DNA of 64,000 bases from Bacteroidota bacterium (GTDB lineage: Bacteria; Bacteroidota; Bacteroidia; Chitinophagales; Saprospiraceae), in NCBI GenBank assembly GCA_030147525.1, contig JASBVF010000055.1:1-64000 (forward strand), given 5' to 3'. The notes beneath the pieces were generated by a model. It had not been told where the DNA came from. It saw only the letters and a list, made by a program, of their open reading frames with translations, and made no database searches. This document shows positions 23,109-32,232 of the stretch, one piece after another. Numbering within the stretch: position 1 is the first letter of the stretch; each line of letters starts with the position of its first letter. A program made the position numbers and the translations under genes.

Positions 23109-25949
23109 TCATCGTCCGGACCGGTCAATAAAATTCGAGCCTGCCTGCTGTGTGCCGAACATCAGCACATCCTGAATATTAACGTGAGGAGGCCGGGTAG
23201 CGATAAAAAAGATCGTCTCCGCCACATCGCTCGATTTCAGCGGTTGAAAGTTTTCATAAACCTGAGCAGCACGGTCGGTGTCGCCATCGAAACGAACACT
23301 GGCAAATTCGGTCTCTTCGACATGTCCTGGTGCTACCTGACTGACCCGCACGTTGTGCTTGTACAAATCCAGCCGCATGGATTTGGTGAGGGCGTCCACG
23401 GCAAATTTGGTGGCGCAGTACACGTTCCCGCCAGGGTACACCTCTTTGCCTGCACCTGACGCAACATTGATGATATGTCCACTGCGCCGCTCGACCATCT
23501 GTGGTGAAACGGCACGGGTGATGTAGAGCAGACCTTTGATATTGGTGTCGATCATTGTGTCCCAATGCTCCGGGTCGCCCTCGTGGATGGGGGAGAGACC
23601 CCTTGAAAGACCGGCATTGTTGATCAAAATATCAATCTTGCGCCAGGCTTCAGGAAGGTCCTCCATGGCTACTTTTACGGCCTCCGCATCCCTTACGTCG
23701 AAGGTGAGGACCTGGATATTGTTGTTGTATTTTTCCTTGAAATCATTTTTCATGGCATCGAGCCGATCCTTCCTGCGACCGGTAATGATTACCTGGTAAC
23801 CGTTGGCTGCAAAAACCTCTGCCGTCGCTTTGCCGATGCCTGCCGTTGCTCCGGTAATCAGTACGATGGGCTTATCATTTACCTGGACGGGTTCGGGGGC
23901 AGGCGCTGTACTTACCGCTTCCATGGATTTTGGAGCAGGCGGGGCTTCAACCGGCTTCGTTGTTTCAACAAAATCCAGCGCATCCGTGATGGCAGCGGTG
24001 GCGCCAACAGCTGCCATGGTTTCTGTTATTTCGAGTTTATTCAGGACTGCAGGTTTAGTCTCAGACGGCGCTTCATTTTGCGGGTCGGGTGCTTCACCTG
24101 CTTCTTCCAGGTTGAAGGCTGGCATTTCCTGTTCGAAAGCTTCGACGCTTTCGGTGACAGTCGATTCTTTCTCCTCTTTTACTGATGGCTCCGGCGCTTC
24201 AGCAGCTGGTTTTTCAACATAAAAAGCGGCATCGTTTTGAGGCGTTTTTAACTCAGGGTTGATCGTTGTCGCCCTGACGTAGTAGTCATTGGCAACTTCC
24301 TTTTCACCCAGCCGGTAGTAAAGCAGGGCAAGGTCATAATTGGCAAAGGCATGTGTTGGGTCCTGCAACAAGGTTGATTTAAAATAATCGATGGCGCTCT
24401 CAGGGTCGCCGAGCCGCTCGTTGAGCAGAGTTCCGAGCAGGTAGTGTGCTTCGGCGTTTCTGGGGTTGTGGGCGATTGCTTTTTTGAAATAACCGGCAGC
24501 TTTAGCATCCTGCTCCGGAAAGTGCTGAATGGTAAGCAGGCCCAGTCTGTAAAATACCTCCGGGAAATCTGGTTGGAGGGAAGCTACTTTTTCGAAACAT
24601 TGCTTTGCGTCTGTTATTTCGCCTTGATTTTCAGCAACTTCCGCCAGCAGGAACCATGCATCCGGATGTTCGCTGTCACTTTCCAGGATGGTGTTCAGCT
24701 GCTTGCGGGCGGCTTTCCAGCGTTCTCCGTAGCGTGCGAGTGCATAAGCATAATAGTATCGCAGCGTATGGTCATTCGGGTTGAGCTTGACGGTTTTTTT
24801 CAGATAATCTAATCCTTCCTCCACGTTGCCCTCATCGAAAAGGTCGACGGCATATTCAAGAATTTCTTCCGGGGTGGCGTGTGTTTTTCCATCTGCATTG
24901 ATGACCAGGCCTTCTTCGTCGTCGGAGATCAGATCAAGAAGGACTTCATCCTCTTCGGGTTCATCCTTACTGTCTTCTGATGCTGTTTCTTCATCAAATA
25001 AAGAGTTCAGGTCCAGTTCATCAGCATTTTCGGGGTCATCACTGAGGAAGCGGTATTCTTCGCCATCCTCGTCGTCTTCTTCACCGAGGACTTCATTCAG
25101 AATCTCATTCACTTCGTCATCCTCATCATCCTCATCAGAGGCACTGTCTTTTCTGGCAGCTTCGTTGAGCATATCCATACCGGGAATTTCGGAAACATCA
25201 ACCGGCGGGTTTTCTTCCTCTTCGGATCCTTTGTTTTTAGAAAGCTCCTGGTTTTCAGCCATGAGTTCCTCCGACGAATCCTGAATAATTTCGGCCAGTG
25301 ATTTTTGCGAACGACCGCTGGCAGAAGAGGGATCGGCAGTGCTGGTAGTTGATTCGGTAGCATCGTCAGCGATGATGGCTTCGCCGTAAAATTTGCGCAA
25401 CACCTTAAATCCGTCAAATTTGAAGTCCTCCAGCGTGTACCAGTTCAGGTTGCGGAGGTACCGAAGGAATTCGCCTACTTCAGTTGAAATGGCTTTGGTC
25501 AGTTCAAGTTCTTTTTCCAGTTTTTCATCGTCTTCGTGGTGGCGTTTTTCCTTGCGAAGCTCAAGGTAATGGTCTTGCCAGTGATTCATGTACTGGATGA
25601 TGTTGCTCACCCGGTCGAAGGTGGTCGGAACATTTTCCCAGCCACCACCTGTCTTAGGCTGGCGGCCATCGGCCACCACCGGAACAAGTTTTCCTGAGGT
25701 GGCCCAATCTTTTAGTGCCTGCAGCGCTCCGTGCATGCAGCCTCTCGATTTCAGGAAGTTATCTGTCACCAACAAAATGATGGCACCATCGGAGCTTTCG
25801 GTTTCCTGACGCAGCGGTGTTTGGGAATATTCACTGATTTCTGTTGGTAAAACCGGAAAGCCTGCCTGTGTCAGGCCTGTTATGAGTTGTGTTGCAACTT
25901 CTTGGTTATCAGAACTATAGACAATGACGTTTTGCTTGGTGCGAGACAT
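23109..25949 (-). CDS. TIR-like / TPR / short-chain dehydrogenase fusion protein
   Basis: A 946-aa three-part protein with one uninterrupted frame. (1) Residues about 6-105 form a TIR-like domain: VIVYSSDNQEVATQLITGL as strand A/helix A, DGAIILLVTDNFLKSRGCMHGAL as strands C/D. The usual C-x-x-E of NADase TIRs reads CMHG, so the catalytic Glu is Gly74. (2) A helical stretch (110-195) and a very acidic Ser/Glu/Asp linker (196-350). (3) About six TPRs (361-570). (4) An Ala/Pro/Glu-rich linker (575-692). (5) A complete classical SDR domain (693-946): TGATAGIG (699-706), NNAG (777-780), N803, S831, Y844-x-x-x-K848, closest in style to YdfG-type dehydrogenases. It should oxidise or reduce an unknown alcohol or carbonyl with NAD(P) while docked through TIR/TPR contacts. 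No defence genes are nearby. Confidence 0.85.
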   Translation of the reverse strand: MSRTKQNVIVYSSDNQEVATQLITGLTQAGFPVLPTEISEYSQTPLRQETESSDGAIILLVTDNFLKSRGCMHGALQALKDWATSGKLVPVVADGRQPKTGGGWENVPTTFDRVSNIIQYMNHWQDHYLELRKEKRHHEDDEKLEKELELTKAISTEVGEFLRYLRNLNWYTLEDFKFDGFKVLRKFYGEAIIADDATESTTSTADPSSASGRSQKSLAEIIQDSSEELMAENQELSKNKGSEEEENPPVDVSEIPGMDMLNEAARKDSASDEDDEDDEVNEILNEVLGEEDDEDGEEYRFLSDDPENADELDLNSLFDEETASEDSKDEPEEDEVLLDLISDDEEGLVINADGKTHATPEEILEYAVDLFDEGNVEEGLDYLKKTVKLNPNDHTLRYYYAYALARYGERWKAARKQLNTILESDSEHPDAWFLLAEVAENQGEITDAKQCFEKVASLQPDFPEVFYRLGLLTIQHFPEQDAKAAGYFKKAIAHNPRNAEAHYLLGTLLNERLGDPESAIDYFKSTLLQDPTHAFANYDLALLYYRLGEKEVANDYYVRATTINPELKTPQNDAAFYVEKPAAEAPEPSVKEEKESTVTESVEAFEQEMPAFNLEEAGEAPDPQNEAPSETKPAVLNKLEITETMAAVGATAAITDALDFVETTKPVEAPPAPKSMEAVSTAPAPEPVQVNDKPIVLITGATAGIGKATAEVFAANGYQVIITGRRKDRLDAMKNDFKEKYNNNIQVLTFDVRDAEAVKVAMEDLPEAWRKIDILINNAGLSRGLSPIHEGDPEHWDTMIDTNIKGLLYITRAVSPQMVERRSGHIINVASGAGKEVYPGGNVYCATKFAVDALTKSMRLDLYKHNVRVSQVAPGHVEETEFASVRFDGDTDRAAQVYENFQPLKSSDVAETIFFIATRPPHVNIQDVLMFGTQQAGSNFIDRSGR

Positions 25950-26019
25950 ATTTGAATGTTAGATTCCTGGATATTGACGGATAGTTGCCAAACGGGCAGC
26001 CGGCTTTTTTCCGGCCATT

Positions 26020-27351
26020 CTACTCGTTTAATAGCGAAGTGACAAAAGTATCGAATTCTTTTGTGAATGCCACATACTCGCTGGTGGCAGGACCGTAAAA
26101 GCCCGTGTGAATTTTCCGAACCCGGTTGTTTTTATCCAAAAAAATCATGGTGGGGTAGGAGAGTACCCGGTTGAGCATTGGCAATGCTTTGGCGGCCTCT
26201 TCTTTTTTGTAGGATCCTGCATGCACGATTTCGTAGTTCATACCGAATCGCTGTTTGTAAGTTCGGATGGCGGCATTGGCTTTTTCAGGGTCGCTGTATT
26301 TTTCAAATGCGAGAGCGATGACGGCTATGTTTTCCGGATTTTTTTGATTCAAATAATCGATTAAAAATTCGGTTTCATCCCGGCAGTTCGGGCACCATGT
26401 ACCCATGATCTGGACGACTTTTACTTTGCCCTCGTATTCAGGGTTTTCAGGTGAAATGACCTTTCCGTCAGGGTTTTCAAAAGAAAAGGTCAGCTTGTCG
26501 TAGCCGGGAAGGAGGTAAGTCAGCGAGTCTGGGTTGGCGAGTTTGAAGCTATCATCCCGGTGACCTTCCCAGGTGGTCTGGTAGTGTTTTCCGGAGAAGA
26601 AAGCACCGGTCAGCGTGCTGTCAGGCAGTATTTTACCCTTGAACAAAAAGGCATGCGATCCGTCAAAGACCGAGAGGTAAAACTTGTCTTCCTGAACGGT
26701 GCCCTCGAGGAAGCGGTAATCGCCGGTTTCAGTCTGGAAAGTGCCGGTGAGGCGGTTGCCTTCCTGTTTGAATTCGGCGATTGCAGGATAGGGTTCCTCT
26801 TCGTCCAGTCCAAAGGTGCAGGCCCATTTGCCGCTAAGGTCGAGCGCCGGTTCTTTGCGCAACGGTGTGAAGCGGTAATCCTTCCCTTGCGTGGCGGTGA
26901 AGGGGATGGCGTAGTTCTCCCGTGTAGTCACGACCCAGGAGCCTTCGATGATATTTCCGGCGAAGGAGCCGGTGATGTAGGAATCGTAAATCGGAAAATC
27001 GATACGGATGGTATCCCTTGCCCGGTTCTTGCTGCGGCCAAACTGTATGTCGCCGGCCGGCACAACGATGCGCTCTTCGCCGTTGATAATCTCGATGTGA
27101 AATGTGGAGTCGTTGTCGTAAATGACTTCGAAATTAAAAGGCAACTCGTCCTCGTTAACATCAGCGAATTTCATATCCACTTTATCGGGGAGGGGTTGCC
27201 CCTTCGGATTAGGTGTGATGAAATCAGGTTCAAGTTTCAGCACAGCTCGCCAGGGGCCGGGAGGCAGCGCTGAGTAGGTGTTGTCAGTGACGATGCAGCC
27301 GCTGGATGTGATTATTGCAATCAAAAAAATAAGAATGGAAAGCTTGTTCAT
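26020..27351 (-). CDS. TlpA-like thioredoxin-domain lipoprotein
   Basis: The start was chosen at 27351: MNKLSILIFLIAIITSSGC is a lipoprotein signal with C19 lipidated. The 443-aa product has a beta-rich N-terminal half (about 25-290; PPGPWRAVLKLEP, FAGNIIEGSW, LTGTFQTETGDYRFLEGTV) typical of Bacteroidota redoxin lipoproteins. The C-terminal thioredoxin fold follows (about 300-440) with the active-site GTWCPNCRDE and the cis-Pro segment RVLSYPTMIFLD. It is likely a periplasm-facing disulfide reductase. It is leftward and single; a weak hairpin lies upstream. Confidence 0.85.
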   Translation of the reverse strand: MNKLSILIFLIAIITSSGCIVTDNTYSALPPGPWRAVLKLEPDFITPNPKGQPLPDKVDMKFADVNEDELPFNFEVIYDNDSTFHIEIINGEERIVVPAGDIQFGRSKNRARDTIRIDFPIYDSYITGSFAGNIIEGSWVVTTRENYAIPFTATQGKDYRFTPLRKEPALDLSGKWACTFGLDEEEPYPAIAEFKQEGNRLTGTFQTETGDYRFLEGTVQEDKFYLSVFDGSHAFLFKGKILPDSTLTGAFFSGKHYQTTWEGHRDDSFKLANPDSLTYLLPGYDKLTFSFENPDGKVISPENPEYEGKVKVVQIMGTWCPNCRDETEFLIDYLNQKNPENIAVIALAFEKYSDPEKANAAIRTYKQRFGMNYEIVHAGSYKKEEAAKALPMLNRVLSYPTMIFLDKNNRVRKIHTGFYGPATSEYVAFTKEFDTFVTSLLNE

Positions 27352-27412
27352 TGTGTCAGAATTGAAAACTTGGTCAATGATCACCATGATTTTGAAAACC
27401 GCTGATGATTTT

Positions 27413-27449
27413 GGAATAAAACATCAGAGCCACAGCCTTTGGCTGCGGC
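27413..27449 (-). terminator. Weak hairpin downstream of the 27540-28079 gene
   Basis: GCCACAGCC (27429-27437) pairs with GGCTGCGGC (27441-27449) around loop TTT, with one A-C mismatch. On the minus strand the stem is followed after a few bases by GTTTTATT. It could end the leftward transcript of the small conserved gene. Confidence 0.4.
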
Positions 27450-27539
27450 CCTGCCTTTTGATAAGTAGTTATTCGCATCAAAATTAGCTTTTGAACACCA
27501 CCTAAAAAGCATTGTTCAAACAAATTCAGGAATCCGGCA

Positions 27540-28079
27540 CTAAGATTTTTCACCTACGAAGTTATCCTCTTTGTTTTTAAATAGAACATTGAAAGTTGTC
27601 AAGCTGCCGTAGATGCGTGTGATGTACTGCTGGAGGTCTACTTTTTCGTCATCGCTGAGTTTGCTGCTGTTGATGCGCTGCTCCATCACCCGAAGGCGGT
27701 CACGGACCATCACGATTTTATGAAAAAACGTTTCGATAGGAATTTCCTTAGGCTTTAGGCTGTCGTCTTCCGGTTTCAGGACCAGCGTTCCGCCTTTCCA
27801 GCGGTCGCCCAGGTCGACGACCTGGCTGATGTCGGACCAATGGCGCAGGATTTTCATCAACGACCGTTCAGCTTCTGTGAAGGTGATGCTTTCCTCAGCG
27901 GGTATTGCCTCCACGATTTGCCATTTGTCGTATTCTTTCCCGACCAACTTTATGCCGTATAGCGTAAAACAACATTCGTAAGCCGCCATGTGCAGCCGGA
28001 TGACCACCCCGTCGCCGTAGGCCGGATGTTTTACCCTCGAACCGATGCCGAGGAGTCCCGATTTTTGAGAATCACTCAT
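27540..28079 (-). CDS. Conserved hypothetical protein with UvrD-tail-like N-terminus
   Basis: The start is set at 28079 (MSDSQKSGLLGIGSRVKHP); an in-frame ATG at 28139 adds 20 residues of poor character. The 179-aa protein opens with GIGSRVKHPAYGDGVVIRL. This resembles the small tudor-like module at the C-terminus of UvrD/PcrA helicases and the N-terminus of CarD-like proteins, which contact RNA polymerase. The rest (about 70-175) is helical, with MVRDRLRVMEQRINSSKLSDDEK. No signal peptide. A nucleic-acid or polymerase-related role is only suggested by the first 60 residues. Confidence 0.6.
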   Translation of the reverse strand: MSDSQKSGLLGIGSRVKHPAYGDGVVIRLHMAAYECCFTLYGIKLVGKEYDKWQIVEAIPAEESITFTEAERSLMKILRHWSDISQVVDLGDRWKGGTLVLKPEDDSLKPKEIPIETFFHKIVMVRDRLRVMEQRINSSKLSDDEKVDLQQYITRIYGSLTTFNVLFKNKEDNFVGEKS

Positions 28080-28223
28080 GTTCAAATTCTTTTTTAATGT
28101 GCAATTATCGTTTGAATCAGATGGAATGACAATTTTCAATCAAATAAAAATGTCCGGCACCTGTTTACGGAGTTTTTACGTGGATTGTTCCAATGAAATC
28201 AACCGTGTTCTTGGCTGAAAATT

Positions 28224-28252
28224 TTTGGAAAAGAAACTTCCATCTACCTTTG
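28224..28252 (+). promoter_or_regulatory. Promoter of the GT4 gene
   Basis: TTTG (28224-28227), a 17-bp spacer and TACCTTTG (28245-28252) match the Bacteroidota -33/-7 pattern. Initiation near 28259 would exclude the upstream ATG at 28193 and supports translation from 28274. Confidence 0.6.
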
Positions 28253-28273
28253 CCGGAAAATTTGACAAAAAGT

Positions 28274-29467
28274 ATGCAAACTGCCGCCTTGCCAGATAAG
28301 CCATTACCAAGGGTAGCTTACATAACCAATAAAATTTATCCCCACCATAACACAGATACCCAACAGGTTATAAAAAATGCCAGCGCTCTGCACGCTGCCG
28401 GGCTCCCGGTAGAGTTGATTATTCCACTGCAACTGAAAGCGCTCCTCAAACCTGGCTACGATGTGGCTGAGGCTGTTTATTCTTTCTACAATATTGAAAA
28501 AGGCCTGAAAATCAAGCAGTTAGCCGGTTTTCCGGCCGGTGGTTCCAATATTGAGAAATTCTTTCACCCTATTATCGCAGCCTGCTTTGTGGCCCTGCGC
28601 AGAAAGTATGACGTGATCTACACCCGAGATAAGTTCTCTGCTTTGCTTGCGCTTTTCACCGGACGGAAGTTTGTTTTTGAAACCTACCGGCGCTTCGGCG
28701 ATGAATCACCGAAGGCAATGAGTTGGCTGGCCAAACGGGCCAAGCGAAAAAATTTCCTCGGTATGGTATTGCACAGCAATGTCGCAGCCAGGTCGATGGC
28801 AAAGGTGGGTTTCCCGGAGGAAAAACTTTTTGTGTTACACAATGGTTATGACGATTCCGATATGCAGCCGGTACTCAGCAAGGAAGAGGCCCGTAAGCAG
28901 TTAGGGCTGGATGTAAACGAGGTGTACATCGTTTACACCGGCAATATGCAAAAGAACAAGTGCATCGAAAGCCTCATCGACATTGCCGAGGGAGTGCCGG
29001 GTGCAAAATTTTTGCTGGTGGGAGGTCGGGAAGAAGACGTAAAACGGCTGACCGAGTACGCTGAAACCAAAGGCGTCAGCAACGTCATTCTCGCCGGACA
29101 CCAGCCCATTGCACTGGTGTCACATTATCTGTACGCAGCGGATGTGCTGATCATTCCACCGGTTTCAGCACCGCTGGAAAAGTTCGGCCGGACGGTGTTG
29201 CCATTCAAAACCTTTCCTTACCTGGCTGCTGGTCGTCCCATCGTTGCAGCGGATGCGCCGGACATCCGGGAGTTGCTGGTCCATCGGCACAACGCCATTT
29301 TGGTAAAAGCCGATGATTCGTTGCAAAATGCCGCCGCCATCAATGAGTTGCTGGCTGATAAAACGCTGATGAAAGAGCTCGCCGGCAATGCATCCCAGCT
29401 GGCTAAAACCCTCACGTGGGAGGCCAGAGCCAACAAACTAAAGGCAATTCTGCGTAAAATCTGGTGA
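28274..29467 (+). CDS. Family 4 glycosyltransferase
   Basis: The start was chosen at 28274 (MQTAALPDKPLPRVAYITN) because a good promoter lies at 28224-28252, inside the longer open frame from 28193. The 397-aa GT-B protein has N-terminal TNKIYPHHNTDTQQVIKNASAL, a central VIYTRDKFSALLALF and GMVLHSNVAARSMAK, and the C-terminal donor-binding half: VYTGNMQKNKCIESLI, KFLLVGGREEDVKRL, IIPPVSAPLEKFGRTVLPFKTFPYLAAGRPIVAADAPDIRELL. It lacks a membrane anchor. The next two genes encode a CDP-alcohol phosphatidyltransferase and a phosphodiesterase, suggesting that it glycosylates a lipid or polyol phosphate. Donor and acceptor are unknown. Confidence 0.85.
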   Translation: MQTAALPDKPLPRVAYITNKIYPHHNTDTQQVIKNASALHAAGLPVELIIPLQLKALLKPGYDVAEAVYSFYNIEKGLKIKQLAGFPAGGSNIEKFFHPIIAACFVALRRKYDVIYTRDKFSALLALFTGRKFVFETYRRFGDESPKAMSWLAKRAKRKNFLGMVLHSNVAARSMAKVGFPEEKLFVLHNGYDDSDMQPVLSKEEARKQLGLDVNEVYIVYTGNMQKNKCIESLIDIAEGVPGAKFLLVGGREEDVKRLTEYAETKGVSNVILAGHQPIALVSHYLYAADVLIIPPVSAPLEKFGRTVLPFKTFPYLAAGRPIVAADAPDIRELLVHRHNAILVKADDSLQNAAAINELLADKTLMKELAGNASQLAKTLTWEARANKLKAILRKIW

Positions 29468-29533
29468 TGCGCCTCACCGGCCAAGTCTGGAAAAATCCCC
29501 ACCTTTGCGCCCGAAAATTTTAAAACAGAAAAA

Positions 29534-30730
29534 ATGGATTCACCCAGGTATTCGGCGCTCGTGCATGTGCCGGAAATTTCAACCTTCAATATTTTAGGTC
29601 TTACACAGTTGGAGCGCACACTCATTGCACTTGGAAAAGCAGGCGTGGAGGCCTGCTTTATCGCTGCTGCTGATGTCACAAAAGTGAAGATCGCAATGAG
29701 CGAGATCAGGGAAATTCCAGTCAGGATTTTCCCGGCCGGTCGAATTGCGGAAGCTCAGCAACTTGCTTCGGAAGTAGGTTTTACCGGCGTTTTCCTGGTG
29801 CCAAAACCGTTGGTGGTGGACCTGTCCATTTTAGAAGATTTAAAAAAACAACTTCCGTCGTCGGGTGCAGTATTACCGGCAGCCGGAGGTATTGCGCTGG
29901 CGACTACGGGTGTGGTAAAACAGCTTCCTGAATCAGTTTTATCTTCGGAAAAACTGACCGACAGCATTCCCCAACCCGTGATCCTGGATACCGGCAACCG
30001 TACCTGCCAGTCAGTCGGCTCCAAAGCGGAGCTGAAGCAGGTAAAAAAACGGATGATCAAAAACCTGACGAAGCCGACGGACGGCATCGTTTCACGAAAT
30101 ATCAATCGCCGGGTGTCAACCAGCATCAGCCGCTGGGTGACTTATCTGCCGGTTTCGCCCAATCAAATCACGCTGGTGACGGGCCTGATCGCTTTCATTC
30201 CCTGTTATTTTATGTACCAGGGCGGCTACAAAAACTGGCTCATCGGGGCAGCAACTTACCAGCTGGCTTCCATCCTCGACGGCGTTGACGGGGAAATCGC
30301 ACGCCTGAAAATGAAAAGCTCAAAATTCGGGCAGTGGCTCGATACGATGCTGGATTTTGTGTCGATGATTGCGGTGTTGCTGTGCCTGGTAGCGGGCGTG
30401 CACCGGGTAGATCAGCCGGAATACATCCGCTGGGCAGGCAAACTGGCTATCATTTTTGCGGTGCTGTGTTTTCTGGGGTTGCTGTTGTACGTGATTCGTT
30501 TCAAAAAAGAAGGTTCCTTCAGCATTCAGTATTCGTTCCTAGACAGTGACAGCAAATGGGCAAAGGTGATCAAATCACTGGACTTTCTCGGCAAGCGTGA
30601 TTTTTACATTTTCTTTTTCCTGATTCTGGCCCTGTTTGGGCTGATGCCCTGGGCGCTGGTGTACGTTGGGACAATCACTGTGATGGTGTTTGTGTTCGTC
30701 GTGCAGGCGCATATCCAAACGAAGGCCTGA
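29534..30730 (+). CDS. CDP-alcohol phosphatidyltransferase with degenerate nucleotidyltransferase-like N-terminus
   Basis: A 398-aa protein. The C-terminal half (about 176-398) is an integral-membrane CDP-alcohol phosphotransferase with the full metal/CDP motif D249-G-V-D252-G ... A256-R257 ... G266 ... D270 ... D274, plus several hydrophobic helices. The preceding NLTKPTDGIVSRNINRRVS and VSPNQITLVTGL resemble the CDP-inositol transferase (DIPP synthase) type. The N-terminal about 170 residues look like a sugar/polyol-phosphate nucleotidyltransferase (GLTQLERTLIALGKAGVEACFI) but lack the G-x-G-T-R loop and an obvious metal Asp pair. The module may be inactive or have changed role. The substrate alcohol (inositol phosphate is one candidate) is not defined by sequence. 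Confidence 0.82.
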   Translation: MDSPRYSALVHVPEISTFNILGLTQLERTLIALGKAGVEACFIAAADVTKVKIAMSEIREIPVRIFPAGRIAEAQQLASEVGFTGVFLVPKPLVVDLSILEDLKKQLPSSGAVLPAAGGIALATTGVVKQLPESVLSSEKLTDSIPQPVILDTGNRTCQSVGSKAELKQVKKRMIKNLTKPTDGIVSRNINRRVSTSISRWVTYLPVSPNQITLVTGLIAFIPCYFMYQGGYKNWLIGAATYQLASILDGVDGEIARLKMKSSKFGQWLDTMLDFVSMIAVLLCLVAGVHRVDQPEYIRWAGKLAIIFAVLCFLGLLLYVIRFKKEGSFSIQYSFLDSDSKWAKVIKSLDFLGKRDFYIFFFLILALFGLMPWALVYVGTITVMVFVFVVQAHIQTKA

Positions 30731-30732
30731 AT

Positions 30733-30763
30733 TTACTCCCGCAGATTTCACAGATTTTACTCC
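30733..30763. repeat. Short tandem-word intergenic repeat
   Basis: TTACTCC (30733-30739), CAGATTT (30742-30748), CAGATTT (30751-30757) and TTACTCC (30757-30763) form a small mirror-ordered set of 7-bp words directly after the CDP-alcohol transferase stop codon. It belongs to the class of word-built intergenic repeats seen at six or more places in this window. Confidence 0.5.
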
Positions 30764-30816
30764 TGAAAGGGTCTGATTTGTGAACATGTACATGATCAGC
30801 GAGCGACTCAATTTTT

Positions 30817-32232
30817 ATGAAAAAAAAGAACCCACTAACGTTATACCTGCTGGCCGACGGCGCACGGCCGGATGTTTTTAAAAGACTGCTGGAAGAGGGG
30901 CGCTTGCCCAACATTCAGCGGGAGATATTGGAAAAGGGAACGTTCCGCACGGCGACCTCCTGCTTTCCAACTACGACCGGCCCTGCCTACCTGCCCATGC
31001 TTTACGGCGGTTTTCCCGGCACGCTGGATGTACCCGGTATTCGTTGGTTTGACAAAAAAGAATTTCGCAGAAAACGGTTTGGGAAATTCGCAGCCCGCAC
31101 TTATGTCGGGCCGGAGGCCGGTTACTTCAGCGATGATGTAAAGGCTGGAAATCCTTGTATTCATGAGCTTTTCGACCGGCCTTTCAATATTTTTTCGATG
31201 CTGACCAAGGGCGTGCCGGAGGCGAATGACCTCGGTGCGAAGGGCAAGGCATGGATGTATTTCAGGGCGCATTATTTTTTTGTGCACCAGCCGGTTGACG
31301 AGGAAGCGCACAAGCGCATGATGGCAGGCCTGGACCTTGACCCGGAGTTTTTCTTCGTGGTTTTTCCCTGTATCGATTGGAATTCGCACCATTTTCACCC
31401 GGAACACGAGGAGACTATCAAGTCTTACGAATACCTGGATTTCAGTGTCGGGCAGGTGGTTGAAAAACTGAAAAAACTGGGCCGTTGGGAGGAGACATTG
31501 CTCATCATCACCTCTGATCACGGCCTGACGCAAACGCATACCCACCTTGACTTGGCTGATTTCCTTCGGAGTAAAGGGTTGAAAACATTGGCTCACCCGA
31601 ATATTTTTACCCTCAGTCCTGATGCAGCCGTGATGATTTCCGGCAATTCTTTCGGCAGTATCCATCTTTTGAAAAACGGTAGCGACGATATCCTTCGGGG
31701 CGATGAGGTGCAGGCTGCAATGGGGATTGAAGTTTTCGAGGCGCTGATCGCAAGGCCTGAAGTAGATTTTGTGGCCTGGCGGGGTGTTGAAAATGAATAC
31801 TGGGTGGCTTCGGAGCAAGGCCGTGCCCGAATTTTGCAGCAGGGTGGACTGATGTATGAACCGGTGACAGGCGATCCCTTTGGTTTTGGAAAAATGGACC
31901 GGCCGTTAAATCACCAGGAGGCGCTGGCGGCTACTTTCGACTCAAAATACCCGGATGCGCTGGTGCAAATCGAGCAGCTTTTCAGCAGCCGCAGGGCCGG
32001 GGATCTGGTGGTGAGCGCCAATCCTGGCTACGACCTTCGGGATTTCTGGGAGATTCCGGAGCATCACGGCTCGCATGGTTCGCTGCACCGGGAGCACATG
32101 ATGGTGCCATTTCTTTACAACCAGCAAGGCTGGGACGACCGCCCCGCCCGCACGGTGGATATTTTCAACACTATTTTAAAATGGATGGGAAAAGAAGAGC
32201 GGGAAGCCTCTGAAGGCCGAGCGCTTTGTTGA
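30817..32232 (+). CDS. Alkaline-phosphatase-superfamily phosphodiesterase/pyrophosphatase
   Basis: A 471-aa protein of the type I phosphodiesterase/nucleotide pyrophosphatase fold. Metal site 1 and the nucleophile are visible: LLADGARPDVF with D14, and FPTTTGPAY where T54 is the likely nucleophile. Later metal ligands are VFPCIDWNSHHFHP (D and H), ITSDHGLTQTHTH and EHHGSHGSLHREHMMVPF. There is no signal peptide, so it acts in the cytoplasm, unlike classical phosphatases. Third in the row after GT4 and CDP-alcohol transferase genes, it may cleave a phosphodiester in the same lipid or polyol pathway; this is inference. The stop lies inside a word-built inverted repeat shared with the end of fmt. 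Confidence 0.82.
   Translation: MKKKNPLTLYLLADGARPDVFKRLLEEGRLPNIQREILEKGTFRTATSCFPTTTGPAYLPMLYGGFPGTLDVPGIRWFDKKEFRRKRFGKFAARTYVGPEAGYFSDDVKAGNPCIHELFDRPFNIFSMLTKGVPEANDLGAKGKAWMYFRAHYFFVHQPVDEEAHKRMMAGLDLDPEFFFVVFPCIDWNSHHFHPEHEETIKSYEYLDFSVGQVVEKLKKLGRWEETLLIITSDHGLTQTHTHLDLADFLRSKGLKTLAHPNIFTLSPDAAVMISGNSFGSIHLLKNGSDDILRGDEVQAAMGIEVFEALIARPEVDFVAWRGVENEYWVASEQGRARILQQGGLMYEPVTGDPFGFGKMDRPLNHQEALAATFDSKYPDALVQIEQLFSSRRAGDLVVSANPGYDLRDFWEIPEHHGSHGSLHREHMMVPFLYNQQGWDDRPARTVDIFNTILKWMGKEEREASEGRALC

Noticed and set aside
23109-25949. TIR protein as part of an anti-phage system
   Set aside because: No defence partner genes are nearby, the neighbours are metabolic, and the residue normally needed for NAD cleavage is absent. 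A defence role is not supported by what is visible.
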